Assembly: GCA_014236755.1 (NCBI GenBank)
Contig: JACCKY010000004.1
Span: 1-64,000 of the forward strand
Length of the DNA stretch: 64,000 bases
Direction of reading: 5' to 3'
Source of the DNA: Candidatus Petromonas tenebris
GTDB lineage: Bacteria; Bacillota; Clostridia; Peptostreptococcales; Caminicellaceae
This document shows, piece after piece, positions 8,362 through 18,779 of the stretch; within the stretch, counting starts at the first letter, position 1, and each line of letters opens with the position of its first letter. A program made the translations under genes and the position numbers. Under the pieces are notes generated by a model. The model searched no databases. It saw only the letters and a program-made list of their open reading frames with translations, and was not told the origin of the DNA.

Positions 8362-10713
8362 ATGAATAAGTTAAATCTAAGACTTATGAGGCTTATAAAA
8401 AGTTCAAAGGGACAATTTTTAGCCATAATGGCAGTAATCATTGTAGGGCTTTTAGTTTATACTGCTCTTAATATGGCGGTAGTAAATCTGAAAAACACTG
8501 TAGATTATTATTATGATTTGACCAATTTTGCAGATTTATATGTTCAAGTGGTTAAGATCCCTGCAAAGTCAATAAAAGATTTAGAGAGTAAACAGAGTAT
8601 TGTAAAAGCCCAAGGAAGAATAGTATATGATGTACCCTTAAAGGTTGAAGATGAAGATGAAAAGGTAAACGTGAGGGTAATATCGGTACCCGATAGCAGT
8701 GAAAATATTAACTCTCTATATATAGTAGACGGAGAAGCAATAAGTAATAAGGCCAAAGACGCACTGGTTATCGAACAGTTTGCTAAGGCTCGAAATATAA
8801 AGGTAGGGGAAACTATAATTCCACAAATAGGTGGAAAACAGTATGAGCTTACGGTTAGAGGGATTGTTGCAAGTCCTGAATTTGTTTATCTTATGGAGGA
8901 TGAGCAGAGCTTGTTGCCTCAACCGGATAAATTTGGAGTAATCTATGTATCTGACGAATTTGCAAGGCAAAGCTTTGGACTTAATGATGGCCATAATGAG
9001 GTATTGATAAATTTAAAATCAGAGAAAGACATAGATAAAGCAAAGGAAAGATTGGAAGAAGAGTTGGACAAATTTGGAGTAAAGAGGATTATTACAAAAG
9101 AGGAACAGCTAAGTAATAGAATGATTTCAGAAGAGATTAATCAGCTCAAAAATTCATCAAACACTGTACCACTAATTTTCTTAGGAGTCGCCGCCATAAT
9201 ACTTGCGGTTATGATATCCAGAATGGTAAGAAATGATAGGACGTCTATAGGAGTGTTGAAGGCCCTAGGCTATAATAATATTCAGATACTTTTTCATTAT
9301 ATCAAATATTCTCTATTTATAGGTATAATGGGTTCTATTATTGGAACCTTTACGGGAATGATTTTGTCGGGGTATATGACTAAAATGTATATTAGGTTTT
9401 TCAATATTCCCATGCTTCAGGTAAATTTTTATTATAAATATATGTTTTTAGCCGTTTTAATATCAAGTATATTCTGTATATTGGCAGGGCTGTGGGGAGG
9501 TAGAGGAGTCTTAAAGATACTTCCTGCGGAATCAATGAGACCGGAGACACCAAAGGTTGGAAAGAGAATTTTATTAGAACGAATAAATATAATATGGCAA
9601 AGAATAACCTTCAGTTGGAAAATGGTTATAAGAAACATTTTTAGGAGTAAAAAAAGATTTATCTTTATAATCTTAGGTATTGCACTGACCTTTAGTATGA
9701 CTTTTTTAACGATGCATCAATGGGATGCCTTCGCAACCATATTTAATACCCATTATGGCGAATTTCAAAGAATGGATTATAATATTAATTTTAGTAAACC
9801 ATTAAATGATAATGTGGTTAAAGACATACAGCATTTAGTTGAGGCTGAGGAAATTGAAGCCAAAGTAGAATATCCTTTCGAAATAATATACGGGTGGAAA
9901 AGTGAAGTTGTTAATATTATTGGAGTTAAGAGCAAGACGAAATTCTATGGATTTATAAATCAAGAAGGGACAGAAATAGAGTTGCCGAAGGAAGGGATTG
10001 TCTTTTCGGAAAACCTTGCAAAATTTTTAGGAGTTAAAAAGGGAGATAGAGTGAAGATAAAAAGTTTTATTCCAGAGAGAGAAGATGTATACATGGAAGT
10101 TAAAGATATTATTAAACAGAGCCTGGGAATGAATGCTTACATGGATATAGACTATATGACGGATAAGCTTTTGGATAATGAGTTAGCCACTGGAGTATAT
10201 TTAAACTCCAAAGACGATGTAAAAGAAAAACTCGGTAATGTTAAAAATATTTCATCGGTACAATCTCTCGATGATTTAAAAAGCATTTTTCAGCAGTTCT
10301 TACAGTTAAGCATATTTTCTATTGGTATACTGGTTATATTTTCAGGCGTATTAGGCTTCGCAATAGTTTACAATGCTACAACTATGAGCATCAATGAAAG
10401 AAGACTAGAGTTTTCATCTCTCAGGGTTATGGGATTTTCCAAAAAAGAAATATACAGAATTATAACAAAGGAAAATACAATAATGACTGTTTTGGGCATA
10501 TTAATTGGTATGCCAATAGGAAGAATCATGATAAGGTCCGTTGAAGAAGTATTTAGCAATGAACTTTATACATTGCATACTCCAATATCTCTAAAAAGCT
10601 ATATATGGGCATCAGCATTAACTATAATTTTTGTAGCACTTGCCCAATTGTCGACTTTAAGAAAGATAAACAAACTAGACTTCATGGAAGCCCTAAAGAG
10701 TAGGATATCATAG
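8362..10713 (+). CDS. ABC transporter permease with two FtsX domains
   Basis: A 783-residue membrane protein with a helix near residues 17-38, a large extracytoplasmic domain, and a three-helix FtsX block around residues 270-385. A second helix (about 432-452) and another extracytoplasmic domain follow, with a final FtsX block around 655-775 (NATTMSINERRLEFSSLRVMG). The duplicated single-polypeptide layout is typical of Gram-positive MacB-like exporters. It directly follows the ATPase and precedes the adaptor. Confidence 0.9.
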   Translation: MNKLNLRLMRLIKSSKGQFLAIMAVIIVGLLVYTALNMAVVNLKNTVDYYYDLTNFADLYVQVVKIPAKSIKDLESKQSIVKAQGRIVYDVPLKVEDEDEKVNVRVISVPDSSENINSLYIVDGEAISNKAKDALVIEQFAKARNIKVGETIIPQIGGKQYELTVRGIVASPEFVYLMEDEQSLLPQPDKFGVIYVSDEFARQSFGLNDGHNEVLINLKSEKDIDKAKERLEEELDKFGVKRIITKEEQLSNRMISEEINQLKNSSNTVPLIFLGVAAIILAVMISRMVRNDRTSIGVLKALGYNNIQILFHYIKYSLFIGIMGSIIGTFTGMILSGYMTKMYIRFFNIPMLQVNFYYKYMFLAVLISSIFCILAGLWGGRGVLKILPAESMRPETPKVGKRILLERINIIWQRITFSWKMVIRNIFRSKKRFIFIILGIALTFSMTFLTMHQWDAFATIFNTHYGEFQRMDYNINFSKPLNDNVVKDIQHLVEAEEIEAKVEYPFEIIYGWKSEVVNIIGVKSKTKFYGFINQEGTEIELPKEGIVFSENLAKFLGVKKGDRVKIKSFIPEREDVYMEVKDIIKQSLGMNAYMDIDYMTDKLLDNELATGVYLNSKDDVKEKLGNVKNISSVQSLDDLKSIFQQFLQLSIFSIGILVIFSGVLGFAIVYNATTMSINERRLEFSSLRVMGFSKKEIYRIITKENTIMTVLGILIGMPIGRIMIRSVEEVFSNELYTLHTPISLKSYIWASALTIIFVALAQLSTLRKINKLDFMEALKSRIS

Positions 10714-10725
10714 GAGGTGTAAGTG

Positions 10726-11957
10726 GTGAAGAAGAAAATAGTAATTACAGCTATTGTAGTGGTATTAGTTGCAGCTGGTGTTTTCTACAGGATGAATACC
10801 GGAAATATAATGCAGGTAGAAACATATGAAGTCAAAAGGGGAAATGTAAGTAAATATGTGGAAGAGACTGGAACTGTAAAATCAGATAATAAAAGAGAGG
10901 TTACCACTACAGTAAGCGGTAAAATAAAGAAATTAAATGTTCAAGTAGGAGATGTAGTAAAAAGAGGCGATATAATGGCTGAGATGGATTTTGAAACAAT
11001 AGACCTGGAAATCAAAAGTTTAAAAGCCCAGCTTGAAGGTTTAAGGGCTGAATATAAAGAAACGTTAAAACCAGCAGATGAAGAACAGATAGCTAAAGCA
11101 AAGGTCAATATAGATTCTGCAAAACTTGGTCTAGAAGAAGCAAAAAGAAAGCTTGAAAACAATAAAAAACTTTATGATGAGGGAGTTATCAGCTATGAAG
11201 CATATAAGGCCTCGATAGACGCTGTGGTTATTAAAGAAAATTCTTTAGAAATAGCTCAAAAAGAACTCGAGCTTTTACAAAAAGGAATTTCACAAAATGT
11301 AAAAAACAAGTATAAGTATCAGATTGAACAAATGGCATATCAAATAGATATATTAAAAAAAGAAAAAATGATTACTTTGTAAAGGCCCCGATTGATGGAA
11401 TAATAATGGAAATTTCATTAGAAGAAGGCTCTTTTGTTCAGCCGGGAATGGAAATTTTAGAGGTAGGAAATGAAGAAGCCATGTATATAGAGACAGATAT
11501 ATTAGTTAGCGAGATAGGCGGTGTCAAAGAAGGGGCTAAGACCTTAGTGTACAATGAAGATATAGGTATACCCCATATAAAGGGAGAGGTAAGAAAGATT
11601 TATCCAAAGGCCTTCAATAAAGTATCAGACCTAGGAATCGAGCAGAAGAGAGTACGGGTTGAAATAGATATTCCCAATAATGTACCAAAGCTAAAACTAG
11701 GATACGATATGGATGTAAAGATACTAACTCATTTTAAAGAAAACATAATCACTGTACCTGAAAATTCCGTATTTGAATTAGAAGACGGTCAGTATGTGTT
11801 TATAGCTCAGAATGGCAAGGCAGTACTCAGAAGGGTTAAAACAGGAATCGAAGGAGAAGATATGATAGAGATAGTATCAGGAATTAAGGAAGGAGAGAAG
11901 GTAATAATATCCCCCCACAAAGATTTGGAAGAGGGAATGGACATAGAGGAAATATAA
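10726..11957 (+). pseudogene. HlyD/MacA-type efflux adaptor, frameshifted at an A-rich site
   Basis: Two reading frames together make one ~410-residue adaptor. The first (10726-11382) has a membrane anchor, a lipoyl-like half (VSGKIKKLNVQVGDVVKRGD) and a coiled-coil hairpin, and stops early. The second, in the -1 frame, picks up from about 11367 as DYFVKAPIDGIIMEISLEEG and continues through the beta-barrel to 11957. One extra A in the run 11363-11368, or a -1 slip at A7 (11355-11361, correctly phased as A AAA AAA), restores the protein. It could be a mutation, a homopolymer read error or programmed slippage. The start is GTG 10726, 6 bases after AGGAGGTG. Confidence 0.82.
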
Positions 11958-11962
11958 TGATA

Positions 11963-11988
11963 GAAAAAAGGGCGGAATTTCCGCCCTC
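11963..11988 (-). terminator. Terminator of the minus-strand gene 11991-12344
   Basis: Stem AGGGCGGAA/TTCCGCCCT with a run of T on the minus strand (AAAAAA on the plus strand), starting 3 bases after the stop codon. On the plus strand the hairpin may also end the exporter transcript, though no T run follows there. Confidence 0.8.
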
Positions 11989-11990
11989 AA

Positions 11991-12344
11991 TTAATGTAGT
12001 CCTGTTGTTTTCGAATTTTCCACTATCCTTTGATAAAGGGGATTATCTCCCATGTATTTATCAAGATAAGATAGAAGCATTGCCTTGTTGGCACCGGCAT
12101 ATTCAAGCATTTTGTCAGCTACGTGATCTATTACTTCAGATTCTTCACACTCTGAAATTATTTCAAAAATTTCTGCTATATTTTGAGCTATTGGTGAAGC
12201 TGAATCTCCATCGTTGTCTTTATCGGGAACTATATTATTTTCCGCCATGTAAGTTATGGCATCACATAGAATCCAGCCAGTACCTTCAACAGTTTTTAAT
12301 AGGTTATAAAGATGTTTTTGAGTTTTATCCTTATCTATTGTCAT
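11991..12344 (-). CDS. Small acidic protein of unknown function
   Basis: A 117-residue protein with no signal peptide or membrane helix. It is rich in Asp and Glu (for example DKDNDGDSAS and ISECEESEVIDH) and looks all-helical. The start is supported by AAAGGAAG just upstream of the ATG on the minus strand, and a good terminator follows the stop. An overlapping plus-strand ORF (11957-12346) has no such signals and an unnatural composition. I do not recognise the family. Confidence 0.7.
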   Translation of the reverse strand: MTIDKDKTQKHLYNLLKTVEGTGWILCDAITYMAENNIVPDKDNDGDSASPIAQNIAEIFEIISECEESEVIDHVADKMLEYAGANKAMLLSYLDKYMGDNPLYQRIVENSKTTGLH

Positions 12345-12369
12345 AGTATCTTCCTTTCTATATTAAATA

Positions 12370-13119
12370 TTATCTGCCAACAAACATTTGAGTAAAGATT
12401 TTTCCGTACCTTGAGCCTTCCTTTACTCCGATGCCTATGTGGGTAAATTTAGTATTAAGTATATTTTTCCTATGCCCTTCAGAACTCATTAAAGAATCAT
12501 GGGCTCCTTTAACAGTTGAATTTCCAGCAAGATTTTCTCCTGCGTATATATACTTGATACCAAAATTTTTCATCATATCGAAGGGGCTTCCATATGTAGG
12601 CGAATTATGACTGAAATAGTTGTTGTCAATCATATCTTGTGATTTATATCTGGCTACTTCTGTAAGTTTTAAATCCAGCTTTAGTGGAGTTAAGCCTTTT
12701 TTGGAACGTTCAGCATTAACTAATCTAAGCATTTCTTCTTCATTAGGAGTTAGTCCCTTGAGGTTTGCAGTTTGACCTGAAAGATCAGCTTTTTCTACTA
12801 CAGGCTCTACTTCCTTTGGGTCAACGGCTCCAACCTTGCCGTTATCTAAAATAACAATATACCATTTGCCTACCTGACCTGCAACATCCAATTTGGCATC
12901 CTTTTTGACTGTGGTTACAACTGGAAAGTCTGTAGAATTACCATTCCTAATATAGGCTGTATCTTTTAAAACCTTTACTTTTTCAACATCCCCCCTTTGA
13001 AATATTGAGGAAGCTTGAGGATTTAGAGGTTTTTCCTGGGGATTACGGACGCATCCGGAAAATATTAGCAATAGGACAACAAAAGCTAAAATAAATTTTG
13101 CTTGCATAATTTTCTTCAT
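12370..13119 (-). CDS. Lipoprotein with SH3-like and CAP (SCP/YkwD) domains
   Basis: About 249 residues. A lipoprotein signal ends in IFSGC. An SH3b-like domain follows (VKVLKDTAYIRNGNSTDFPV, with GKWYIV), then a CAP domain with NEEEMLRLVNAERSKKGL, the histidine motif NNYFSHNSP and the conserved GENLA and SEGHRKNIL. This layout is common in spore-former YkwD-like secreted proteins thought to act at the cell wall. ATG 13119 is chosen because GAGGTG lies before it; the GTG at 13128 is part of that ribosome-binding site. Confidence 0.88.
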   Translation of the reverse strand: MKKIMQAKFILAFVVLLLIFSGCVRNPQEKPLNPQASSIFQRGDVEKVKVLKDTAYIRNGNSTDFPVVTTVKKDAKLDVAGQVGKWYIVILDNGKVGAVDPKEVEPVVEKADLSGQTANLKGLTPNEEEMLRLVNAERSKKGLTPLKLDLKLTEVARYKSQDMIDNNYFSHNSPTYGSPFDMMKNFGIKYIYAGENLAGNSTVKGAHDSLMSSEGHRKNILNTKFTHIGIGVKEGSRYGKIFTQMFVGR

Positions 13120-13311
13120 AAAAATCACCTCAAGTTATATTATTTCCTGTTATGTAAAAAAAATTATTATATTGAAAAATAACTTGTAATCTTAAGGATT
13201 TGTTTTTTCTAAATCTTTGGCGAAATTAACGTTCTTTTTACTTCAATTCTAAAGTTGGAATCCTGCAAAAAATCACATAACCATCAAAAAAAGTGTGGAG
13301 AGTATCCACAC

Positions 13312-15126
13312 TTATATTTTATATTTTTTAAGCTCTGTTTTTAAGTTGTTAGTTAGGGTCTCTAGCTGATTTACATAGTCTATTAGCTCAGTGATCTTAT
13401 CTGAGTATTCTATTACACTTGCACTCATTTCCTCTGCTGAAGCTGAGTTTTCTTCGGCAATGGCTGCTAAAGAATGAATGTTTTCGAATACTTTAGAGAT
13501 TTTTTTAGTTTCCAGTGCCAGTTTGTCTACTAGCTCTACGATTCCATTGGAGACATTTGTGATTTCATCGGTGGCTTCTTTATTGTCATTTGCCACAGTT
13601 TCAAGGGTCTTGCTGCTCTCTTCAAGCTGATAGAACTGGTTGGTAACTTGCTCTACCATACTGTTTACTTCCATAGTAAAGGCATTTAGATTCTCATTGA
13701 TTACCTTTACAGCGCTTTTAGAATCCTCTGCCAGTTTCCTAATTTCTTCGGCTACAACGGTAAAACCTCTACCCATTTCTCCGGCCCTGGCTGCTTCTAT
13801 AGCAGCATTGAGAGCAAGGAGGTTAGTTTGCTCAGATATTTGTTCAACTGTTATTACTATGTCGATTATGTCTTGAACCTGTTTTGAAAGCTCTTCACCT
13901 TGAGCGTTTACCTTAGAAAAATTATCTCGTACACTTAAAAGCATGTTTGATACATCCTGGAGCTCTTTAAATGATTTTTCTATATTAGATACTGCATTTT
14001 CAAGTTGTTTTTTTCTTATGCTTTCTTCTTCAGCCAAGCTATTTAAATTTTCGATGTTGTCATTGAGAGCATATACTGACTTTTCCGTTTCTTCCGCTTG
14101 GTGAACGGCTCCATTTGCTACTTCCTGAACGGCATTAGATATACCTTCAGAAACCTCTTTCATACTATTGGCTATATTTGAAAAAGTTACTGTGAAGTTA
14201 TGTACATCGTCCATACCACCCTTTAAATATATAAAATCCTTTTTAATAGTATTTTTGATTCTACCAATATCTGCAGTGTATTTTTCAAATTGGTCTCCTG
14301 ATTTGATTTTAACATCCTCAACAAAGTCTAAATCTTCAAGTTTAGAAAGTTCATCTTGTATAGTTTTAAGAGGTGATATCACTGCACTTGAGATAATATA
14401 GGATGCTAAAAAAATTACTCCTGAGAAGATAAGACTTTTAACTAATTCTGATGTCCCACTGTCTATGTAAAAGGTTGCAAATGAAATGAGAGTGATCGGA
14501 ATAGCGATTTTTAAGGAAAGATTCTTTATAAAACCAAAGGACAAAAATTTAGAAAATCTAAAGGTTTTAGATTCAGAAGTATCCTTTTCAAGTTTTATTT
14601 TAACCTTCATATAATGTATTCCATCGTTATAGGTACCCTTATCTATTATATTCCAATCCATTTTTTCATTGAAAAATTTAGCGCTGCCCTCTAAGAGACC
14701 CAGAAAATAGTCGAACATTCCTCGTTTTGATTGATATAGGATTTCTATCTCTTTATGACCTGTTTCCGTTGCAATAAGTCTTGGTGGTTTTGCACCTCTT
14801 ATCATTTTAGTAAGTTGAAGATGAACATCGTCCATCATCATTAGGAAGCCCTTTAGACTGAATCTTTCAAAGTATGATGGAAACCACTTGCTAAAGGTTT
14901 CAATATTTCTTCTTCCTATCTCTCTCCAAATTTCACCGGGATCTTTATTTAATGTCTTTCCAACTTCCTCTACAATGGTTTTCGGTTCACTATCTGGTAT
15001 GTCTTCTAAAGGAGTGATAACTCTATTAGGTTCCCAGCCTACTTTCTTTACAGTACTATCAATAATTTCCTTGCCATATAGATTTTCCAGTGTATTTATC
15101 CAAGTAGATACTACTGTTCCTTTCAT
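13312..15126 (-). CDS. Methyl-accepting chemotaxis protein with N-terminal H-NOX (heme) oxygen/NO sensor
   Basis: A 604-residue receptor. Residues 1-180 form an H-NOX domain with proximal heme ligand H102 (DDVHLQL), P115, and the heme-carboxylate motif Y131-x-S133-x-R135. The distal pocket residues W9, N74 and Y140 are those that hold bound O2 in the C. tengcongensis Tar4 domain, and the numbering matches without gaps. Two membrane helices (about 210-255) and a HAMP-like linker follow. The signalling coiled coil has the invariant hairpin tip [27 protein letters not shown] lies upstream of the ATG. The protein probably steers motility in response to O2, with NO as alternative ligand. Confidence 0.95.
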   Translation of the reverse strand: MKGTVVSTWINTLENLYGKEIIDSTVKKVGWEPNRVITPLEDIPDSEPKTIVEEVGKTLNKDPGEIWREIGRRNIETFSKWFPSYFERFSLKGFLMMMDDVHLQLTKMIRGAKPPRLIATETGHKEIEILYQSKRGMFDYFLGLLEGSAKFFNEKMDWNIIDKGTYNDGIHYMKVKIKLEKDTSESKTFRFSKFLSFGFIKNLSLKIAIPITLISFATFYIDSGTSELVKSLIFSGVIFLASYIISSAVISPLKTIQDELSKLEDLDFVEDVKIKSGDQFEKYTADIGRIKNTIKKDFIYLKGGMDDVHNFTVTFSNIANSMKEVSEGISNAVQEVANGAVHQAEETEKSVYALNDNIENLNSLAEEESIRKKQLENAVSNIEKSFKELQDVSNMLLSVRDNFSKVNAQGEELSKQVQDIIDIVITVEQISEQTNLLALNAAIEAARAGEMGRGFTVVAEEIRKLAEDSKSAVKVINENLNAFTMEVNSMVEQVTNQFYQLEESSKTLETVANDNKEATDEITNVSNGIVELVDKLALETKKISKVFENIHSLAAIAEENSASAEEMSASVIEYSDKITELIDYVNQLETLTNNLKTELKKYKI

Positions 15127-15295
15127 ATGTTAAACCTCCTTTAGTACTTATATATACCCATTATAATACAAAAGTAAAAAAATGTCGTATTTTCTTTTTT
15201 GACTTAGCAAAAAGATTATATATAATAAAAACTTATAAACTATATTGTAACTGTAAATAGATAAAGTTCGATACAAAACAAATTAAGTAAAAATA

Positions 15296-15324
15296 TTGAC
15301 AATATAATGTTCGAAAATTATAAT
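15296..15324 (+). promoter_or_regulatory. Sigma-A promoter of fhs
   Basis: TTGACA (15296-15301), a 17-base spacer and TATAAT (15319-15324), both perfect. The start point would be near 15331, leaving a leader of about 80 bases in which I see no known riboswitch. Confidence 0.88.
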
Positions 15325-15412
15325 GATTACATAGTCTTAATAATTATAGACGCTTTAGAGACGGACAAATAATATAATTATAAAAAACAAATTTAAGGGG
15401 GAATATGGTTTT

Positions 15413-17083
15413 ATGAAGACAGATGTACAAATAGCTCAGGAGGCCAAAATGCTTCCAATAGTGGAGATAGGCGAAAAGCTGGGGCTTAAGGAGGATGATT
15501 TGGAGCTTTATGGGAAATATAAGGCGAAAATTTCCCTTGAGGTCTACGAAGAATTAAAGGATAAAGAAGATGGTAAGCTCATACTAGTTACGGCAATCAA
15601 CCCAACATCAGCTGGAGAAGGAAAGACTACCACAAACGTAGGACTAAGCATGGGGCTCAATGAAATAGGTAAAAAAGCCATTACTACATTAAGAGAACCT
15701 TCCCTCGGACCCTGTTTTGGAATAAAGGGAGGAGCAGCTGGTGGAGGATATGCACAAGTAGTTCCTATGGATGATATTAACCTTCACTTTACAGGTGATA
15801 TTCATGCCATAACTACTGCAAACAACCTTTTGGCGGCACTTATAGATAATCATATACATCAAGGCAATAAATTAGGAATTGACCCAAGAAGAGTGACTTG
15901 GAAAAGAGCCCTTGACATGAATGATAGAGCTCTGAGAAACATAGTAATTGGACTGGGAGGTAGAGGTAACGGAGTGCCTAGAGAAGACGGATTTGATATA
16001 TCCGTTGCTTCAGAAATAATGGCTATACTTTGTTTGGCTACGGGTATGGAAGACCTTAAGAAAAGACTGTCTGACATGATAGTAGGATACACATACAATA
16101 ATGAACCTGTTACGGCAGGACAGCTTGACGCAACGGGAGCTTTGGCCTTGGTGCTTAAGGACGCCATAAAACCTAATCTTGTACAGACCTTGGAAAACAC
16201 ACCTGCAATTATCCATGGAGGTCCCTTTGCAAATATAGCCCATGGATGTAATTCGGTAATGGCAACGAAGATAGCACTGAAGCTTGCAGATTATGTAGTA
16301 ACGGAGGCAGGTTTTGGAGCAGATTTAGGGGCGGAAAAGTTTTTCAATATAAAGTGTAGATATGCAGGATTAAAGCCTGATGCTACAGTTGTAGTAGCAA
16401 CGGTAAGGGCTCTTAAGAATCATGGAGGAGTACCTAAGGATGAACTATCAGAAGAAAATCTGAAGGCACTTGAAAAGGGCTTTGGAAATCTTGAAAAGCA
16501 GATAGAAAACGTTAAAAAGTTTGGAGTGCCAGCGGTAGTTGCAATAAACAGATTTCCAACTGATACCGAAGCAGAGCTTGAATTCATAGAAAATAGATGC
16601 AAAGAGCTAGGAGTGGATGTAGTACTATCAGAGGTATGGGCTAAAGGCGGAAAAGGTGGAACAGATCTTGCTAGAAAGGTAGTGGAGATTGTAGAAAGTG
16701 GAGAGGCTGCCTTTAAACCTTTATATGATCTTGATATGACTATAAAAGAAAAGATTGAGACGGTTGCAAGGGAAATATATGGAGCTGATGGAGTAGAATT
16801 TACTACAAAGGCATTAAAAGAAATAGCAAAATACGAAAAGATCGGACTGGGTAATCTTCCTGTATGTATGGCAAAGACTCAATATTCACTTTCCGATGAT
16901 CCAAAGCTTTTGGGCAGACCTGAAGGCTTTAAGATAACGGTTAAGGAAGTAAGAGCATCCTCTGGAGCAGGATTCTTAGTAGTACTTACTGGAGATATAA
17001 TGACAATGCCAGGACTTCCAAAGGTACCTGCTGCAAATAAGATGGATATACTATCTGATGGAGAGATCATTGGATTGTTCTAA
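15413..17083 (+). CDS. fhs: Formate--tetrahydrofolate ligase
   Basis: A 556-residue enzyme of normal length. It makes 10-formyl-THF from formate, THF and ATP, feeding purine synthesis, the Wood-Ljungdahl methyl branch or purine/glycine fermentation. The P-loop-like [16 protein letters not shown] lies near residue 65, with [18 protein letters not shown] after it and the conserved [12 protein letters not shown] near the C terminus. It stands alone behind its own strong promoter with an AAGGGGGA ribosome-binding site. Confidence 0.97.
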   Translation: MKTDVQIAQEAKMLPIVEIGEKLGLKEDDLELYGKYKAKISLEVYEELKDKEDGKLILVTAINPTSAGEGKTTTNVGLSMGLNEIGKKAITTLREPSLGPCFGIKGGAAGGGYAQVVPMDDINLHFTGDIHAITTANNLLAALIDNHIHQGNKLGIDPRRVTWKRALDMNDRALRNIVIGLGGRGNGVPREDGFDISVASEIMAILCLATGMEDLKKRLSDMIVGYTYNNEPVTAGQLDATGALALVLKDAIKPNLVQTLENTPAIIHGGPFANIAHGCNSVMATKIALKLADYVVTEAGFGADLGAEKFFNIKCRYAGLKPDATVVVATVRALKNHGGVPKDELSEENLKALEKGFGNLEKQIENVKKFGVPAVVAINRFPTDTEAELEFIENRCKELGVDVVLSEVWAKGGKGGTDLARKVVEIVESGEAAFKPLYDLDMTIKEKIETVAREIYGADGVEFTTKALKEIAKYEKIGLGNLPVCMAKTQYSLSDDPKLLGRPEGFKITVKEVRASSGAGFLVVLTGDIMTMPGLPKVPAANKMDILSDGEIIGLF

Positions 17084-17108
17084 ATAAAATGGAAATAATA
17101 TTAGTTAT

Positions 17109-17146
17109 GAGGCCAATGGATAAAAATTCCGTTGGTCTCTAATTTA
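17109..17146 (+). terminator. Probable terminator after fhs
   Basis: GAGGCCAATGG pairs with CCGTTGGTCTC (two G-U pairs) and is followed by TAATTT, 26 bases after the stop. The T run is weak. Confidence 0.55.
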
Positions 17147-17152
17147 CCCAAA

Positions 17153-17318
17153 ATTAACCTGCCTAGTTCCTAGTACTAGTAGCCTATAAGAATCTGGTGC
17201 TGACTCCGATGAAGGACTGTTTTCCTTAATAATCAAAGAACTAAGCTGAAAAAACAGCACTTCAAAGTTGCCTCAGCGGAAACCTTATAGGCTACTTAGT
17301 TTGATTTAATAAAGTTAA
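17153..17318. mobile_element. MITE-like palindromic element, copy b
   Basis: Outer ends ATTAACCTGCCTAG and the inverse of CTAGCAGAAGGTGTTAA-like sequence enclose the inverted pairs AGCCTATAAG/CTTATAGGCT and CTGTTTT/AAAACAG. The central AGCACTTCAAAGTTGCCTC block matches copies a and c. It lies between fhs and the first GlnK-like kinase gene and has no coding capacity. Confidence 0.65.
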
Positions 17319-17473
17319 CTAGCAGAAGGTGTTAAATTAAAGGAAATTTTAATAAAACATCGAATTTGTAAAAGGTGTACATAGTATCAAACTAATAAGT
17401 AAAAATAGACGGTCCTGTTTGCCAAAAAACTTAGAATTTTAACTTTAGATATATTATACGAGGACGTGTTTTT

Positions 17474-18778
17474 ATGATAGATAGAGAAAAGTTTGGGAAG
17501 GTACTCATTGTTGCAGTAGCTACTACTTTGATGGGACAAGTTTATATTAATCCTTTTAATTCTCCTTTTAGACTTTCAATAGGAATAACTATTTTAACAT
17601 TTTTACTATTGAAGTTCCATGATATATCTATAATACTTACTACTTTGTGTACGGCCATATCAGTATTTATCTTCAGATTCAGCATAGATCTATTCCAGAT
17701 ACATGGGAATGCTCCAATAATAGAAATAGCTCTAGAACACTTGCCTTCAGCTGTATTTTATCTTGTATTTGGTATGGCTTTATTTGAACTGCGCATAAGA
17801 AAATACAAAGAACAGCCAATTTATTTTGTATTCTTAGTTGGTATTTCCGATATGGTTTCCAATGTTGCAGAGGCAGCTGCTAGACATGAATTTACTAAGA
17901 CTTCTATAGAGATTATATTGACTAGTTTATTTTTAGCAGGTTTTGCAAGGGCACTTATTGCCTTTATGCTTTACAGTAGCATAAAGGCTTACAACATGCT
18001 TATACTTAAAGAAGAACATGACAAGAGATATAGGAATTTACTACTTTTTACTGCAAATATGAGGGCTGAGGTTTTTTTTCTACAAAAGACTATGCAGGAC
18101 ATAGAGAAGGCTATGGAGAGGTGTTATTCAATATATGCTGACCTTAAAAATAAAGGAGACGATATAGACAAGGAATATGTTGTGAGAATAAAAGAGCGTA
18201 TATTAAATCTTTCTAAGGATATTCATGAGATTAAAAAAGATAATCAAAGGGTGGTATCGGGTATAGAAAGGCTCCTGCCGGAAGTGGAAAAGGATAATAT
18301 AATGAAGTTGTCAACGATTTTTAAGATATTATCCGATAGTACAAAGAGATATGTAGAATCTATTGGAAAGGATATAGAAATATTTACAAATTATTCAGTA
18401 AACCTATCTGTTGAAGAATATTATTCATTAATAACTGTACTAAACAACCTTATTCACAATGCCATTGATGCTATAGACAATGAAGGCTATATAAGCATAT
18501 CTCAATATATAGAAAAAGGATATGTTATATTTCAGATAAGGGATAGCGGGTTAGGGATAAAAAAAGATGATATGAATGTCATATTTGAACCGGGATTTTC
18601 TACTAAATTTAATAAAAAAACGGGGCGTATGTCTACGGGAATAGGCTTAACCCATGTAAAACATATAATAGAAAATCATTATAGTGGAAAAATAAAAGTA
18701 AATTCTGAGATAGGAAAGGGTACGACCTTTACTATTTATATTCCTATAGAAAACATTGTAGAAAAGGAAGGGAAGTAA
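17474..18778 (+). CDS. Sensor histidine kinase, GlnK (YcbA)-like
   Basis: A 434-residue kinase with about six membrane helices in the first ~180 residues, a coiled-coil segment with the phospho-acceptor-like KDIHEIKKDNQRVV (near residue 250), and a GHKL ATPase. The ATPase shows NNLIHNAID (N box), RDSGLGI (G1) and TGIGLTHVKHIIE (G2). In Bacillus this family (GlnK) acts with GlnL to control glutamine uptake. Here the partner regulator starts 1 base after its stop and an amino-acid symporter follows. A diverged paralogue lies at 56706-58001. Confidence 0.87.
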   Translation: MIDREKFGKVLIVAVATTLMGQVYINPFNSPFRLSIGITILTFLLLKFHDISIILTTLCTAISVFIFRFSIDLFQIHGNAPIIEIALEHLPSAVFYLVFGMALFELRIRKYKEQPIYFVFLVGISDMVSNVAEAAARHEFTKTSIEIILTSLFLAGFARALIAFMLYSSIKAYNMLILKEEHDKRYRNLLLFTANMRAEVFFLQKTMQDIEKAMERCYSIYADLKNKGDDIDKEYVVRIKERILNLSKDIHEIKKDNQRVVSGIERLLPEVEKDNIMKLSTIFKILSDSTKRYVESIGKDIEIFTNYSVNLSVEEYYSLITVLNNLIHNAIDAIDNEGYISISQYIEKGYVIFQIRDSGLGIKKDDMNVIFEPGFSTKFNKKTGRMSTGIGLTHVKHIIENHYSGKIKVNSEIGKGTTFTIYIPIENIVEKEGK

Positions 18779-18779
18779 A

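Noticed and set aside
11957-12346. A 129-codon plus-strand ORF.
   Set aside because: It is antisense to 11991-12344, which has the ribosome-binding site and terminator; the plus-strand product has no natural composition.
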